From an uncultured Ignavibacteria bacterium (GTDB lineage Bacteria > Bacteroidota > Ignavibacteria > Kapaibacteriales > UBA2268): a stretch of DNA of 54,716 bases. Location of the stretch: contig CAIOZA010000119.1 of NCBI GenBank assembly GCA_903862655.1, positions 1-54,716 on the forward strand, in the 5' to 3' direction. The notes under the pieces are model-generated. The model saw only the letters and a list, made by a program, of their open reading frames with translations, was not told the DNA's origin and searched no databases. Below are positions 16,580 through 25,524 of the stretch, in pieces (the stretch's first letter is position 1; each line of letters begins with the position of its first letter). A program made the translations under genes and the position numbers.

Positions 16580-17119
16580 ATGTTACAAGAAGCAATTTTT
16601 TCTGGATTTGGCGGACAGGGCGTGCTCACAATGGGTATGCTTCTGGGTTATGCCGGCGTTATTGAAGATAAGGAAGTTACCTGGATGCCGTCTTATGGTC
16701 CCGAAATGCGCGGTGGTACTGCTAACTGTATAGCTATCGTTTCCGACAGTTTAATCAGTTCACCAATCATTTCTACATTTGATAGTGCTGTAACTTTGAA
16801 CCAGCCTTCAATCGAAAAATTTGAATATAAAGTCAAAGTTGGCGGAAATATTTTCTATGATAGTTCTAATACAATCAATCCTCCCACACGTGAGGATATA
16901 AATATTTATGCTTGTCCCGTCAGTGAAGAAGCGATTAAATTAAGAAATTCAAAAGTTTTGAATATGATAATGCTAGGTGCATTCATTGAAGTTACTAAAG
17001 TAGTAAAGATGGAAACATTATTAAAAGCATTAGAGCAGGTTCTTCCCGAACGCTATCACAAACTAATTCCTCTGAACAAGCAAGCAATTGAAATTGGAAT
17101 GGGATTGGTCAGGAAGTAA
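16580..17119 (+). CDS. 2-oxoacid:ferredoxin oxidoreductase gamma subunit
   Basis: The 179-residue protein has the gamma-domain signature GFGGQGVLTMGMLL at its N-terminus, then YGPEMRGGTANC, which contribute to the CoA-binding side of the complex. It starts one base after the beta-subunit stop with GGAGG upstream, which indicates translational coupling. The operon (delta, alpha, beta, gamma) is complete and ends with a strong terminator. Confidence 0.92.
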   Translation: MLQEAIFSGFGGQGVLTMGMLLGYAGVIEDKEVTWMPSYGPEMRGGTANCIAIVSDSLISSPIISTFDSAVTLNQPSIEKFEYKVKVGGNIFYDSSNTINPPTREDINIYACPVSEEAIKLRNSKVLNMIMLGAFIEVTKVVKMETLLKALEQVLPERYHKLIPLNKQAIEIGMGLVRK

Positions 17120-17141
17120 ATAATAGATTTATTTTGAAGTT

Positions 17142-17178
17142 AAAAGAGGGTTGCATCTGATGCAACCCTCTTTTGTTA
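17142..17178 (+). terminator. Intrinsic terminator of the oxidoreductase operon
   Basis: A perfect 14-bp stem (AAAAGAGGGTTGCA at 17142-17155 with TGCAACCCTCTTTT at 17161-17174) has a five-base loop. It lies between convergent genes and may work in both directions. Confidence 0.85.
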
Positions 17179-17224
17179 TTTATTCTGAAAGCAGTGAAGT
17201 ATCCTTTTGTTGTTCCCAATTGAA

Positions 17225-20200
17225 CTATTTATTAAGAATCAACTTCTGAACAAATTGATTAATACCGTTATTAACAATCAGCTGATATGTTCCGCTTGGA
17301 TAACTAGATAAATCAACTGTCTCAATTTTTTGATTCTCCGATTGAATATTATCTATAATTGTTCTGCCAAGATTATCAATAACACGATAAGTTATCAAAG
17401 AATTACTTGATTCATTGAATACCAGATTGAAAATCCCTGTCGATGGATTAGGATAAATACTGACAAATTGAGTTCTAATCACAGTTGGTTCTTCAACTGG
17501 ACTAGCAAAATCAAACCCATCCGAAAGCGGAGAAATGCACCATGGAGCAGTTATTACTTTTAAAGTGTAAGTTCCTGCAATTTTAGAAGTATAGTATTTA
17601 TTGTCATTCGCACCATTGATGTACTGATCTTCCCAAAGCCATTGGTTACCTGTTGGAGAACTCGAGTAAAGGGTATCATTTTTTTCTGTAATCCTTGGTT
17701 TTTCAGGGAATACATGTATTATTACATCAAAATCAACAGTATCCCTGTATGGTGCGCCTGTAACCCACTGAACTAACCTAATGTGGCCGGTTGCCGCAGT
17801 ACCCCATTTGACCGGAATAACACGCTGATTATTGGCACCCTGAATGACGCCTCCAGTTACAGTCCATAAGTTGTTTGCACCCAAATTAGAAGCGGCAGAA
17901 TAGTATTCTATTCGTTCTTCACAAACATCTCTATAACCTTCAGCATTTATACTCTGAAAGATTTTAACCATATAAGTATTTGAATCCTTACAACCAGTTG
18001 GCGATGTCTGTACCTGTATCACATACCCAAATCCATAGTTCTTCCACTTTATCTGGACATTTGACGAAGTGTCTGATCCAATGATTTCGCCATTAATTGA
18101 GTGCCATTTTTTTAGGATATTCGGTGGAGTGAGTGGTGTTGTATATGTGCTTGTAATATTTTGCTCACCATATAAAGAGCCATTAATTTTGGCAGTCGGA
18201 GCTGACAGAATATTAATTGTAATAGTAGTTGAATCAATACAGCCATCTGCTGTTACAGCTATTAGCTTCAAGCTTCCAACTCCTGGATTACCCCATTTTA
18301 CCCAAGCTTTGTTGTGATCAGACAAGCTATAAATATTTCCTCCGGTTGCAAACCAGGTATATCTGATTGTTGGGTCGGACTTAGCTTCATATAGATACGA
18401 GTTGTCAGCACAGACACCAAGTTTCCCGGCTATTGATGTATTTGGATGATTTGAGATTTTAACATTATAATCTGTCGTATCCTTACATCCATTCCCATTT
18501 GTAAGTATCAGTCTTACTATTCCTGTTGTTTGGCTATTACTCCAATTCACAGTTATTGAATTCCCAACACTATCGACGTAGAAACTACCATTAATTAATC
18601 TCCAATCGTACTGCATCGATTCATCATCAGGAACTGAATAAGAAGTAATTGAATTAAAGCAGACTGAAGCCCGCCCCGAAACTGAAAGCTTAGGTAAACT
18701 ATTGATCATAATAAAATCACTTGGGTTACTTGTGAATACAGGATTTGAAGATTTTATTCTGATTCTGTAAGTATTACTTTCAACTAAATTTTTGGGCAAA
18801 AATGCAATTATCGTAGAATTATTTCCTGAGCCAACATTAGATCCGATAGCCATTGGATTAGTACCAAATCCTCCCATTGTATCAGACAATTCAACTGTAA
18901 ATCTGTTGTCGGTTGCAAACTTATATAAGGTTTGGATAGTTACGGGCATGTTTTTACCAGCGCAAATGTTTGTTGAGTATCCTGTGATGTATGTGCTAGG
19001 AAGAACATCAGGTTGCTGATGAACCAAAAGACCACAATTAGTAGAAATCCAGATATTATTTGCTAAGTCTGTTTTCAAACTATTAATATGATTATCAGAT
19101 AAAGCCGAATTATCAACATTTAAGTTTGAGAATGTATTATCCGTATTTAAAACTGATATTCCATTTGTATATGTCCCAACCCAAATCTTTCCTGATAAAT
19201 CAACCGCTATGCTCGTTACACGGTTCTGAGCTATAGCAGAATTTGAAATATTAAAAGTTGACCACTGAACTTCGTCGAAACGAGCCAAACCATCTCTGGT
19301 TCCAATCCATTTAATATCATTTGGATCAATGGCTATTGATGTAATGAAATTATCTGGTATTTCAGAATTATTCTGGTTGTAAGTTGTCCAACTGGATAAA
19401 CCATCGAATAATCTTAATCCATTATTTGTACCAATCCAGATTTTGCTAGCTCCTTCAATAGCTAATGAGCTGATTGGTAGATCGGGAATTAGTGCATATG
19501 CAGGCTTCATAAAATCCCATTGAAAACCATTATAGCGAATCAATCCTGCTGCCGAACCAACCCATAAATTACCATTTCTATCGAAAGCCAGAGCCCGAAT
19601 ATCGTCTGTTGGTAAAACTTCAGATTCTGAATTATAAACAGTAACAGTAAAACCTGAGATTTTCACCACGCCTTTATCAGTAGCAAGCCAGGCATTGTTA
19701 TCTTTGTCGAATATTGTTTGACGAACATCATAGTCCTTTGTCGCTATTATATAGAACCAGGTATTGCCATTGAATGTTGGCGCTCCATTTGCAGTAGAAA
19801 TCCATGCAGTTCCAGTATTGGATATATTGACTGAATTTATCTCATTAGTTCTTAACTGTGTGATATTCACATTTCTTTTTGCCAATGTTGTTCCGAATTG
19901 TATATTCAGACTATCAGGAGTAGCTAGCCACTTACTATCATCCTTGTCGATCAGTAAATACTTGATGAAATTTGTAGATAGCGGGGCATTTGATTGATCT
20001 GTAACATCGAACTTGGATCCTCTTTGCTTGGCAAAACCATTCTCAGTTGATACCCAAAGAAAATTGTCTTTATCATATGCAAGAGATGTAACATTATCAC
20101 CTGGAATCCCAGAATTAGAGGTATTAAAATTTCCCCAATTAAGACCAAAAAGAATGGACAGACCGCTTCTGGTACCTATTAATTTTGCACCAGAATTATT

Positions 20201-20842
20201 AAAAGTAATAAAATTAATATAATTACCGGCTATTCCTGAGTTTTCAGTATTGAAATTCTCCCACGTTACGCCATTGAATTTAACCAGACCATTGTCTGTA
20301 CCAATCCATTTAGCCCCGGTATTTTCAACTCGGATATAGGTGATCTTATTAGAAGGTAATCCGGAATTAGCTGTTGTATAAACTGTCCATGTTCTACCTT
20401 GAAGAACGGCTAAACCACTGTCAGTTCCAATCCAACGACCACCAAAAACATCAACATCGATCGTATTGATCTTATTGTTTGGCAATCCTGAATTATAGGT
20501 TTTGTATGTTTTGAAATTTACTTTGTCATAGATAGTAAATCCATTATTAGTGCCTATGAAAAGAGTGTCTCCAACGACTCTAATGGCATTGATAAACATA
20601 TCTGGCAATCCGTTTACTGATTTTGCAATATTACCCAGATACTGCTTAGACAGTTTTGAATAATAGAATAATCCTCCGCCATTTGTCCCAAGCCATACAT
20701 TATCATTCTGCTCAGCCAATACATTGATGTTGTTGCCTGTGAAGTAGCTACGCCAGTCATTAGACTGACTTGAAGCCGTTGAAATGATTAAAAAGGACAC
20801 AAGAACAATTATAATCGCTCTGGTTATTAGTTTTACTTTCAT
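17225..20842 (-). CDS. Giant secreted propeller protein with T9SS sorting domain
   Basis: The 1205-residue protein begins with a signal peptide (about residues 1-26, ending STASSQ). Residues about 30-620 are a long array of two-component-regulator-propeller-like blades with repeated words such as NGLPDMF, KWIGTDNGL and LWVGSAAGLIRYNG, probably two seven-blade propellers. Residues about 620-1100 look like consecutive Ig/PKD-like domains with single conserved cysteines (NGCKDTTDYNVKI). The final 80 residues are a type A T9SS sorting domain (SIYPNPSTGIFNLVF ... LGRTIIDN ... SGTYQLIV). It is therefore expected at the cell surface or released. Unlike hybrid sensor kinases that use the same propellers, it has no kinase. 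No partner gene is adjacent. The role is unknown; an extracellular binding protein is likely. Confidence 0.88.
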   Translation of the reverse strand: MKVKLITRAIIIVLVSFLIISTASSQSNDWRSYFTGNNINVLAEQNDNVWLGTNGGGLFYYSKLSKQYLGNIAKSVNGLPDMFINAIRVVGDTLFIGTNNGFTIYDKVNFKTYKTYNSGLPNNKINTIDVDVFGGRWIGTDSGLAVLQGRTWTVYTTANSGLPSNKITYIRVENTGAKWIGTDNGLVKFNGVTWENFNTENSGIAGNYINFITFNNSGAKLIGTRSGLSILFGLNWGNFNTSNSGIPGDNVTSLAYDKDNFLWVSTENGFAKQRGSKFDVTDQSNAPLSTNFIKYLLIDKDDSKWLATPDSLNIQFGTTLAKRNVNITQLRTNEINSVNISNTGTAWISTANGAPTFNGNTWFYIIATKDYDVRQTIFDKDNNAWLATDKGVVKISGFTVTVYNSESEVLPTDDIRALAFDRNGNLWVGSAAGLIRYNGFQWDFMKPAYALIPDLPISSLAIEGASKIWIGTNNGLRLFDGLSSWTTYNQNNSEIPDNFITSIAIDPNDIKWIGTRDGLARFDEVQWSTFNISNSAIAQNRVTSIAVDLSGKIWVGTYTNGISVLNTDNTFSNLNVDNSALSDNHINSLKTDLANNIWISTNCGLLVHQQPDVLPSTYITGYSTNICAGKNMPVTIQTLYKFATDNRFTVELSDTMGGFGTNPMAIGSNVGSGNNSTIIAFLPKNLVESNTYRIRIKSSNPVFTSNPSDFIMINSLPKLSVSGRASVCFNSITSYSVPDDESMQYDWRLINGSFYVDSVGNSITVNWSNSQTTGIVRLILTNGNGCKDTTDYNVKISNHPNTSIAGKLGVCADNSYLYEAKSDPTIRYTWFATGGNIYSLSDHNKAWVKWGNPGVGSLKLIAVTADGCIDSTTITINILSAPTAKINGSLYGEQNITSTYTTPLTPPNILKKWHSINGEIIGSDTSSNVQIKWKNYGFGYVIQVQTSPTGCKDSNTYMVKIFQSINAEGYRDVCEERIEYYSAASNLGANNLWTVTGGVIQGANNQRVIPVKWGTAATGHIRLVQWVTGAPYRDTVDFDVIIHVFPEKPRITEKNDTLYSSSPTGNQWLWEDQYINGANDNKYYTSKIAGTYTLKVITAPWCISPLSDGFDFASPVEEPTVIRTQFVSIYPNPSTGIFNLVFNESSNSLITYRVIDNLGRTIIDNIQSENQKIETVDLSSYPSGTYQLIVNNGINQFVQKLILNK

Positions 20843-21120
20843 GTAGCACCATTCTTATATTAAGAAATTTCAATTTTGTGTTATTTTTTATTATAAAAAT
20901 AATTAAAAATTCTTAATTAAATAAAGAAATAAAGCTATTCATGATTCTTTTGATTCTGCTCAATAAAGAATATTCAAATCAATGAACAACTTCTATTTCT
21001 GAAATCATTTTGATAAATGTTAAAAATCAATTAATATCTAGTTTTCAAATGGAAAAGTGTGACTATTGATTTGCATTTATGAGAAAAATTATTTAATTTT
21101 AACCCCAAAATAAATGACGA

Positions 21121-21561
21121 TTGAAACCATTGCAAAAATCATTAAATCTTATAATATCTAATTCATTAAAAGAACTTGTCCCAATGTACAATCTGATCAA
21201 AGATTTTTGCTTTGAGAATCTATTGACTGATAATACAAGATATGATGTGAACTTGGTAATTGAAGAATTAGTTACCAATACCATTTCGTATGGTTACATT
21301 GACAACAATGTTCATGAGATAAAGATTGATTTAATCCTAAAAGGGGATGCTCTTTATGTTGATATTACTAATGATGCCGATGCCTTCAATCCACTTGATT
21401 ATCCTGATCCCAATATAACAGCACCTGCCAATGAGAGACAACCTGGTGGACTTGGTATATTCTTTGCAAAAGTTTTAACTGATGAAATCAGTTATTATCG
21501 GAGAGATAATAGGAACTACATGTCATTTAAAAAAATAATAAGCCGAAATAATTCTATTTAG
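21121..21561 (+). CDS. RsbW-like ATP-binding protein (anti-sigma factor / serine kinase fold)
   Basis: The 146-residue protein is a stand-alone HATPase_c_2 (GHKL) domain as in RsbW and SpoIIAB, which hold anti-anti-sigma proteins or sigma factors in partner-switching systems. The N box is VIEELVTNTISYGY, the G1 region is VDITNDADAFNP and the glycine loop is PGGLGIFF. The start is the TTG at 21121, the first possible in-frame codon after an upstream stop; no strong ribosome site is visible. No STAS antagonist, PP2C phosphatase or sigma factor is adjacent, so its partner lies elsewhere. Its end overlaps the convergent gene by eight bases. Confidence 0.82.
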   Translation: MKPLQKSLNLIISNSLKELVPMYNLIKDFCFENLLTDNTRYDVNLVIEELVTNTISYGYIDNNVHEIKIDLILKGDALYVDITNDADAFNPLDYPDPNITAPANERQPGGLGIFFAKVLTDEISYYRRDNRNYMSFKKIISRNNSI

Positions 21562-22003
21562 TTTGATTCAAATTATTATCGGGTTTTAATCGTGGAATCA
21601 TATATGCAATCCATTTTGTCGAATTCATGTTTTTAGTATATCTAAACGGCTTCCAAATTGGTACATATCTATTTTTTCTTGCTGAAATAATAAACAGATC
21701 GCCTTCATTTAAATTGCTCAAGTCTATTTTGACCAAACCATTTTTATCACTTTCGTACTTTATCTCGAAATAATCAGTGCCTCTTTCATCAGGATTGAAC
21801 CTGTTATATCCACGAATAATCTTTACCTCAACACTATCAAGAGGTGATACCTCAAAATTAACCTTAATTGTGTCTGGCCGTATATCAGGATGAGTCCAAG
21901 GCGGAGCAGTATTGCAACTAACAACATCTACTGTAAGTGTTTGAGTATTTATAGGCTTAAAACATACTATAAGTAAAAAAACAAAGAATATAAATCTTTT
22001 CAT
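21554..22003 (-). CDS. Small exported protein of unknown function
   Basis: I do not recognise this 149-residue protein. It has a clear signal peptide (MKRFIFFVFLLIVCFKPINT). The mature part starts with TLTVDVVSCNTAPPW and has an alternating strand pattern (VNFEVSPLDSVEVKIIRGY). This resembles a carboxypeptidase-regulatory-like or Ig-like domain that would lie in the periplasm. Its 3' end overlaps that of the RsbW-like gene. There are no nearby partners. Confidence 0.7.
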   Translation of the reverse strand: MKRFIFFVFLLIVCFKPINTQTLTVDVVSCNTAPPWTHPDIRPDTIKVNFEVSPLDSVEVKIIRGYNRFNPDERGTDYFEIKYESDKNGLVKIDLSNLNEGDLFIISARKNRYVPIWKPFRYTKNMNSTKWIAYMIPRLKPDNNLNQTK

Positions 22004-22196
22004 TTTTGTTTATATGGAAACTGAATAAATCTTATTATGTGACTATAAAACGAATAAAATATTATAAATAGAATGAGAGATAATTCTTATGATCAAACCA
22101 TATTTCCAATTTTTAATGAAACTTGAAGACTAATTCGTCGTATTGAATAATAGCCAAGAATCGTTATTGTTTCATTAATTCATGGAGAATATAAAA

Positions 22197-23135
22197 ATGA
22201 AAAAATTTCTTATTGTTTTGTTAATGCTGAGTACTGTTCACACTCTACAATTAGTTGCTCAAAAAGAAAAATCAAACAACGTGAGCGACTCTACTAAATC
22301 TTCGATTGAGAAAGATGACTTTGAAGAATGGAAAGATTTCAAGAATACTTTCATGGAAAAACCTACTTTACAGTTGATTTATTCTTGGAATCAGGGCGAC
22401 TATAACAAAGATATTTTCACATCCGATTTTGCAAATATTAATGCGGCTGAAATCCGCCTTGGGTGGACAAAACAGAAATCTCTGTTTTCAACAAACAATG
22501 TTACAAAATTCAAGTATCCATATTTCTTCTTCAATTTTATGGAGAAAACTCTGAATTCTAAAGAAATCAGTGTAAATGATTTAAGAAATTATGTTACAAA
22601 AAATGTCCAATTCGGTTTTGCAGAAATGAAGGGATATGGCTATCAATTTACTCCTAACTCTGGTCTTTATCTTTATCACGGTACCGGAATATCGTGGAAT
22701 TCTATCAATTTTGAAAGTAAAATTCCATTAGTTAGACCTACTGAACAAATGATAAAAAATGAACAAATGCTCGAAACATATACCGGTATTATGAGATTCG
22801 GACAGAATTTTGAATCCGGGTTGAAACTTCAGGTTTATGATCCTGTCTCCATAACTGCCTCATATAGTCGATCAATAATTTTCCCTAGACATTTATTTCT
22901 TCAGTGGGCAGTTAGCAATATGATCGAAGGAATAGGGCAGGGTATTGTCGATGAATTTAGTAAAGCTGTTATAAAATCATCGCCTTCATTTGGTCCGATT
23001 GTCAATTTTGTCCTGAAAACCGGTGTATCTTATGGCTTCTATGAACTCAGAAAAACAAAAATGAACTGGCCCTTCAATTCAGTCAGTCCTCTCATGTACG
23101 ATAGCTGGAAGGTTGGTATGTCTTTTGAATTCTAA
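22197..23135 (+). CDS. Putative outer-membrane protein of unknown function
   Basis: The ATG at 22197 has GGAG nine bases upstream and opens on a signal peptide (MKKFLIVLLMLSTVHTLQLVAQ), so I prefer it to an ATG five codons earlier. After a charged linker (about residues 25-50) the 312-residue protein has many aromatic-rich alternating strands and ends YDSWKVGMSFEF. A terminal Phe with that pattern is typical of outer-membrane beta-barrels. No known family is recognised. It is followed by an intrinsic terminator and so is a single-gene unit. Confidence 0.72.
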   Translation: MKKFLIVLLMLSTVHTLQLVAQKEKSNNVSDSTKSSIEKDDFEEWKDFKNTFMEKPTLQLIYSWNQGDYNKDIFTSDFANINAAEIRLGWTKQKSLFSTNNVTKFKYPYFFFNFMEKTLNSKEISVNDLRNYVTKNVQFGFAEMKGYGYQFTPNSGLYLYHGTGISWNSINFESKIPLVRPTEQMIKNEQMLETYTGIMRFGQNFESGLKLQVYDPVSITASYSRSIIFPRHLFLQWAVSNMIEGIGQGIVDEFSKAVIKSSPSFGPIVNFVLKTGVSYGFYELRKTKMNWPFNSVSPLMYDSWKVGMSFEF

Positions 23136-23152
23136 ATAAATATTTCTTAAAT

Positions 23153-23181
23153 GGGGCCATTCAAAAAGCCCCTTTTTTTTT
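23153..23181 (+). terminator. Intrinsic terminator
   Basis: A GGGGC / GCCCC stem (23153-23157 and 23168-23172) is followed by nine T residues. Confidence 0.7.
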
Positions 23182-23219
23182 GCCATAAAAGTTTATTATA
23201 TTGTTAATCTTAATTTTTA

Positions 23220-23945
23220 ATGTTGGTGGAAAAAGTGCACAATCCTAATTTGGCAGTACAAGCAATTGATTTATCAAAATCGTATTATGCTAGGAAAGAA
23301 GTCCAGACACAAGTACTGAAAAATTTAAATGTTAATATTCACAAAGGTAAGATCACAGCATTAATGGGACCTTCAGGTGTAGGTAAAAGCACATTACTTC
23401 ATCTACTTGGTTCTCTTGATACTCCTGATTCCGGTGAGATTAAAATGTTTGACGGAACTGATGAAATCAATTATTCATCCATCAAATCCGACGATCTTGC
23501 TAAAGTCCGCAATCAGAAAATTGGCTTTATTTTCCAGTTTTCTCACTTGTTACCAGAGTTCACTGCAATCGAAAACGTAATGATGCCAGCACTTATAGCA
23601 GGAATATCAAACGCAGAAGCCAAGCAAAAGGCGAATGAACTACTTGAACTTGTAGATGTGATTCACAGAAAAGACCACAAACCTATGGAACTATCCGGTG
23701 GGGAACAGCAGAGAGTCGCTATCGCCAGAGCCATTATCAATAATCCAATTATTGTTTTTGCTGACGAACCGACCGGCAATCTTGATTCAAAGAATGCAGA
23801 ATCAATTCTGAACTTGATCAAGGAATTAAAAGAGAAGTATGGTAATACATTCTTGATTGCTACTCACAGCAAGGATGTATCCGATATGGCTGATAGAATT
23901 TTATTGATGGGTGATGGGGTAATAAAAGAAGAAATTGTGAAGTAG
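23220..23945 (+). CDS. lolD: ABC transporter ATPase, LolD/MacB family
   Basis: This is an ATP-binding subunit of the type that powers lipoprotein release (LolCDE) or MacB/FtsE-like export. Motifs are Walker A GPSGVGKST, a Q-loop in FIFQFSHLLPEFTAIENVMMP (the LLPEFTA context is characteristic of LolD), signature LSGGEQQRVAIARA, and Walker B IIVFADEPTGNLDS. The 241-residue length is typical. No permease (LolC/E) is adjacent. It is convergent with fmt with one base between stop codons. The LolD name is likely but rests on family resemblance. Confidence 0.85.
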   Translation: MLVEKVHNPNLAVQAIDLSKSYYARKEVQTQVLKNLNVNIHKGKITALMGPSGVGKSTLLHLLGSLDTPDSGEIKMFDGTDEINYSSIKSDDLAKVRNQKIGFIFQFSHLLPEFTAIENVMMPALIAGISNAEAKQKANELLELVDVIHRKDHKPMELSGGEQQRVAIARAIINNPIIVFADEPTGNLDSKNAESILNLIKELKEKYGNTFLIATHSKDVSDMADRILLMGDGVIKEEIVK

Positions 23946-23946
23946 A

Positions 23947-24876
23947 TTACTCAAACATTCCGCTAGCAGCTCCTCTGTAGCCATTTATGAATTCTTTGAA
24001 CGAAATTGCTTTCTTTCCTTCAGGTTGGAATTCCATTATCTGAATTGCTCCGTCGCTACATCCGGCAAAAAATCCACTTTTATTTATTAAAAAATGTCCT
24101 GACTCTACTAAGATTTCTTCATTTAATCTGACCCGATAAATCTTCAGTAATTGATTATTGAATCTCGTCCTAGCACCGGGAATTGGCGAGAAGCCATGGA
24201 TCATCTGTATTACTTCCTGGGCAGGAAGCGTCCAATTAATTATACCATTCTCCGGAAAGATTTTTGGTGCAGGAGTAGCAATGCTGTCATCTTGCTTTAA
24301 TGGAGTATAATCTCCTGATTTCAATAATTCAATGGTATTCATTCCAATCTCAACAGCTCTGGGCATCATGAAATCATGAAGATCACCAGCCGTAAATCCT
24401 TCAGGTATTTCGAACTCATCTCTAAGAAGGACATTTCCTGTATCAACCTTATCATCTATCAAAAAAGTAGTCAAGCCTGTTGTTTTCTCTCCTTTGATGA
24501 TCGCCCAATTGATTGGTGCTGCACCTCTAAATTTTGGTAAGATACTTGAATGAATATTGAATGTTCCAATTTTTGCTGAAGTAAAAACCTCTCTGGGTAA
24601 GATTCGAAATGCCACAACAACAATTATATCTGGGTTCAAATCCTTTATAGTTTGAACGAAATCTTCATCCTTAAGTTTCTCCGGTTGTAATACCGGCAAT
24701 CCCAGCTCTACAGCTTTTATCTTGACAGGAGATGGAATCTCATGTCTGCCTCTGCCTTGTGGCTTGTCAGGTACTGTAACAACTGCCAGAACATTGTAAT
24801 TCGAATTTATGGACTCAAGAATGGGCACAGAGAACTCTGGTGTTCCCATGAATACTATGTTAAGTGGATCTTTCAT
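23947..24876 (-). CDS. fmt: Methionyl-tRNA formyltransferase
   Basis: Fmt formylates Met-tRNA(fMet) using 10-formyl-tetrahydrofolate for translation initiation. The N-terminal domain shows IVFMGTPEFSVPIL and the catalytic stretch FNIHSSILPKFRGAAPI, with Asn and His of the active site and the later Asp in DDKVDTGNVL. The C-terminal tRNA-binding domain includes HGFSPIPGART. I start it at the ATG at 24876, giving 309 residues as usual for Fmt and a 10-base gap after dut. An in-frame GTG at 24930 would overlap the conserved C-terminus of dut and adds residues that do not belong to the family. Confidence 0.94.
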   Translation of the reverse strand: MKDPLNIVFMGTPEFSVPILESINSNYNVLAVVTVPDKPQGRGRHEIPSPVKIKAVELGLPVLQPEKLKDEDFVQTIKDLNPDIIVVVAFRILPREVFTSAKIGTFNIHSSILPKFRGAAPINWAIIKGEKTTGLTTFLIDDKVDTGNVLLRDEFEIPEGFTAGDLHDFMMPRAVEIGMNTIELLKSGDYTPLKQDDSIATPAPKIFPENGIINWTLPAQEVIQMIHGFSPIPGARTRFNNQLLKIYRVRLNEEILVESGHFLINKSGFFAGCSDGAIQIMEFQPEGKKAISFKEFINGYRGAASGMFE

Positions 24877-24886
24877 AAGCAGATTA

Positions 24887-25348
24887 TTATTTTGATATAG
24901 GGTTTTGATATCCTGTACTTCCAAAGCCACCCGAGCCTCTTGAAGATTCGGGTAAAGTATTGACTGATTCCCAACTTATATATTCATATTTGGCTATAAC
25001 CAGCTGAGCTATCCTGCTACCACGATTAATCTCAAAAGGTTCTTTTCCAAAATTTGCAAGTATGATTTTTATCTCCCCGCGATAATCGCTGTCAACTGTT
25101 CCAGGAGCGTTTAGTGCAAATATTCCATTCTTTATTGCCAATCCGCTTCTCGAACGAACCTGACATTCATATCCTTGCTCAAGTGCTATAGACAAGTTTG
25201 TTGGTATCAGTGCTATTGCTCCGGGCTGAATATAAATAGGTTCTTCTACCGCTGCATATACATCCATTCCGGCTGAGCCTTCCGATGCATACTCCGGCAA
25301 TGGTAAATCGTTAAATTTATCCTCTATACGGGAAATCTGAATAATCAT
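24887..25348 (-). CDS. dut: Deoxyuridine 5'-triphosphate nucleotidohydrolase (dUTPase)
   Basis: Dut hydrolyses dUTP to dUMP and pyrophosphate, keeping uracil out of DNA and feeding thymidylate synthesis. All five motifs of the trimeric family are present in 153 residues: EGSAGMDVYA, RSRSGLAIKNG, GTVDSDYRGEIKI, RGSRIAQLVI and the mobile C-terminal arm RGSGGFGSTG. It is the first gene of a dut-fmt operon. Confidence 0.96.
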   Translation of the reverse strand: MIIQISRIEDKFNDLPLPEYASEGSAGMDVYAAVEEPIYIQPGAIALIPTNLSIALEQGYECQVRSRSGLAIKNGIFALNAPGTVDSDYRGEIKIILANFGKEPFEINRGSRIAQLVIAKYEYISWESVNTLPESSRGSGGFGSTGYQNPISK

Positions 25349-25524
25349 ATATTTATTTCATTTTTGAATTTAAACAAAGCTCTGTAGCGTAAACGTATTT
25401 AAGCTTCTAATTATTATTCAAACTAACAAATTGATTTAATTCAAATCCAAACCCCTGATATTTTTATCTAAGAAAAACTTTTAGTAAATTACTTGTTCTT
25501 TTTTTAATCCATTTGAGGTTAATT

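Noticed and set aside
24876-24930. Upstream GTG start for fmt
   Set aside because: It would overlap the conserved C-terminal arm of dut, and the ATG at 24876 gives the normal Fmt length.
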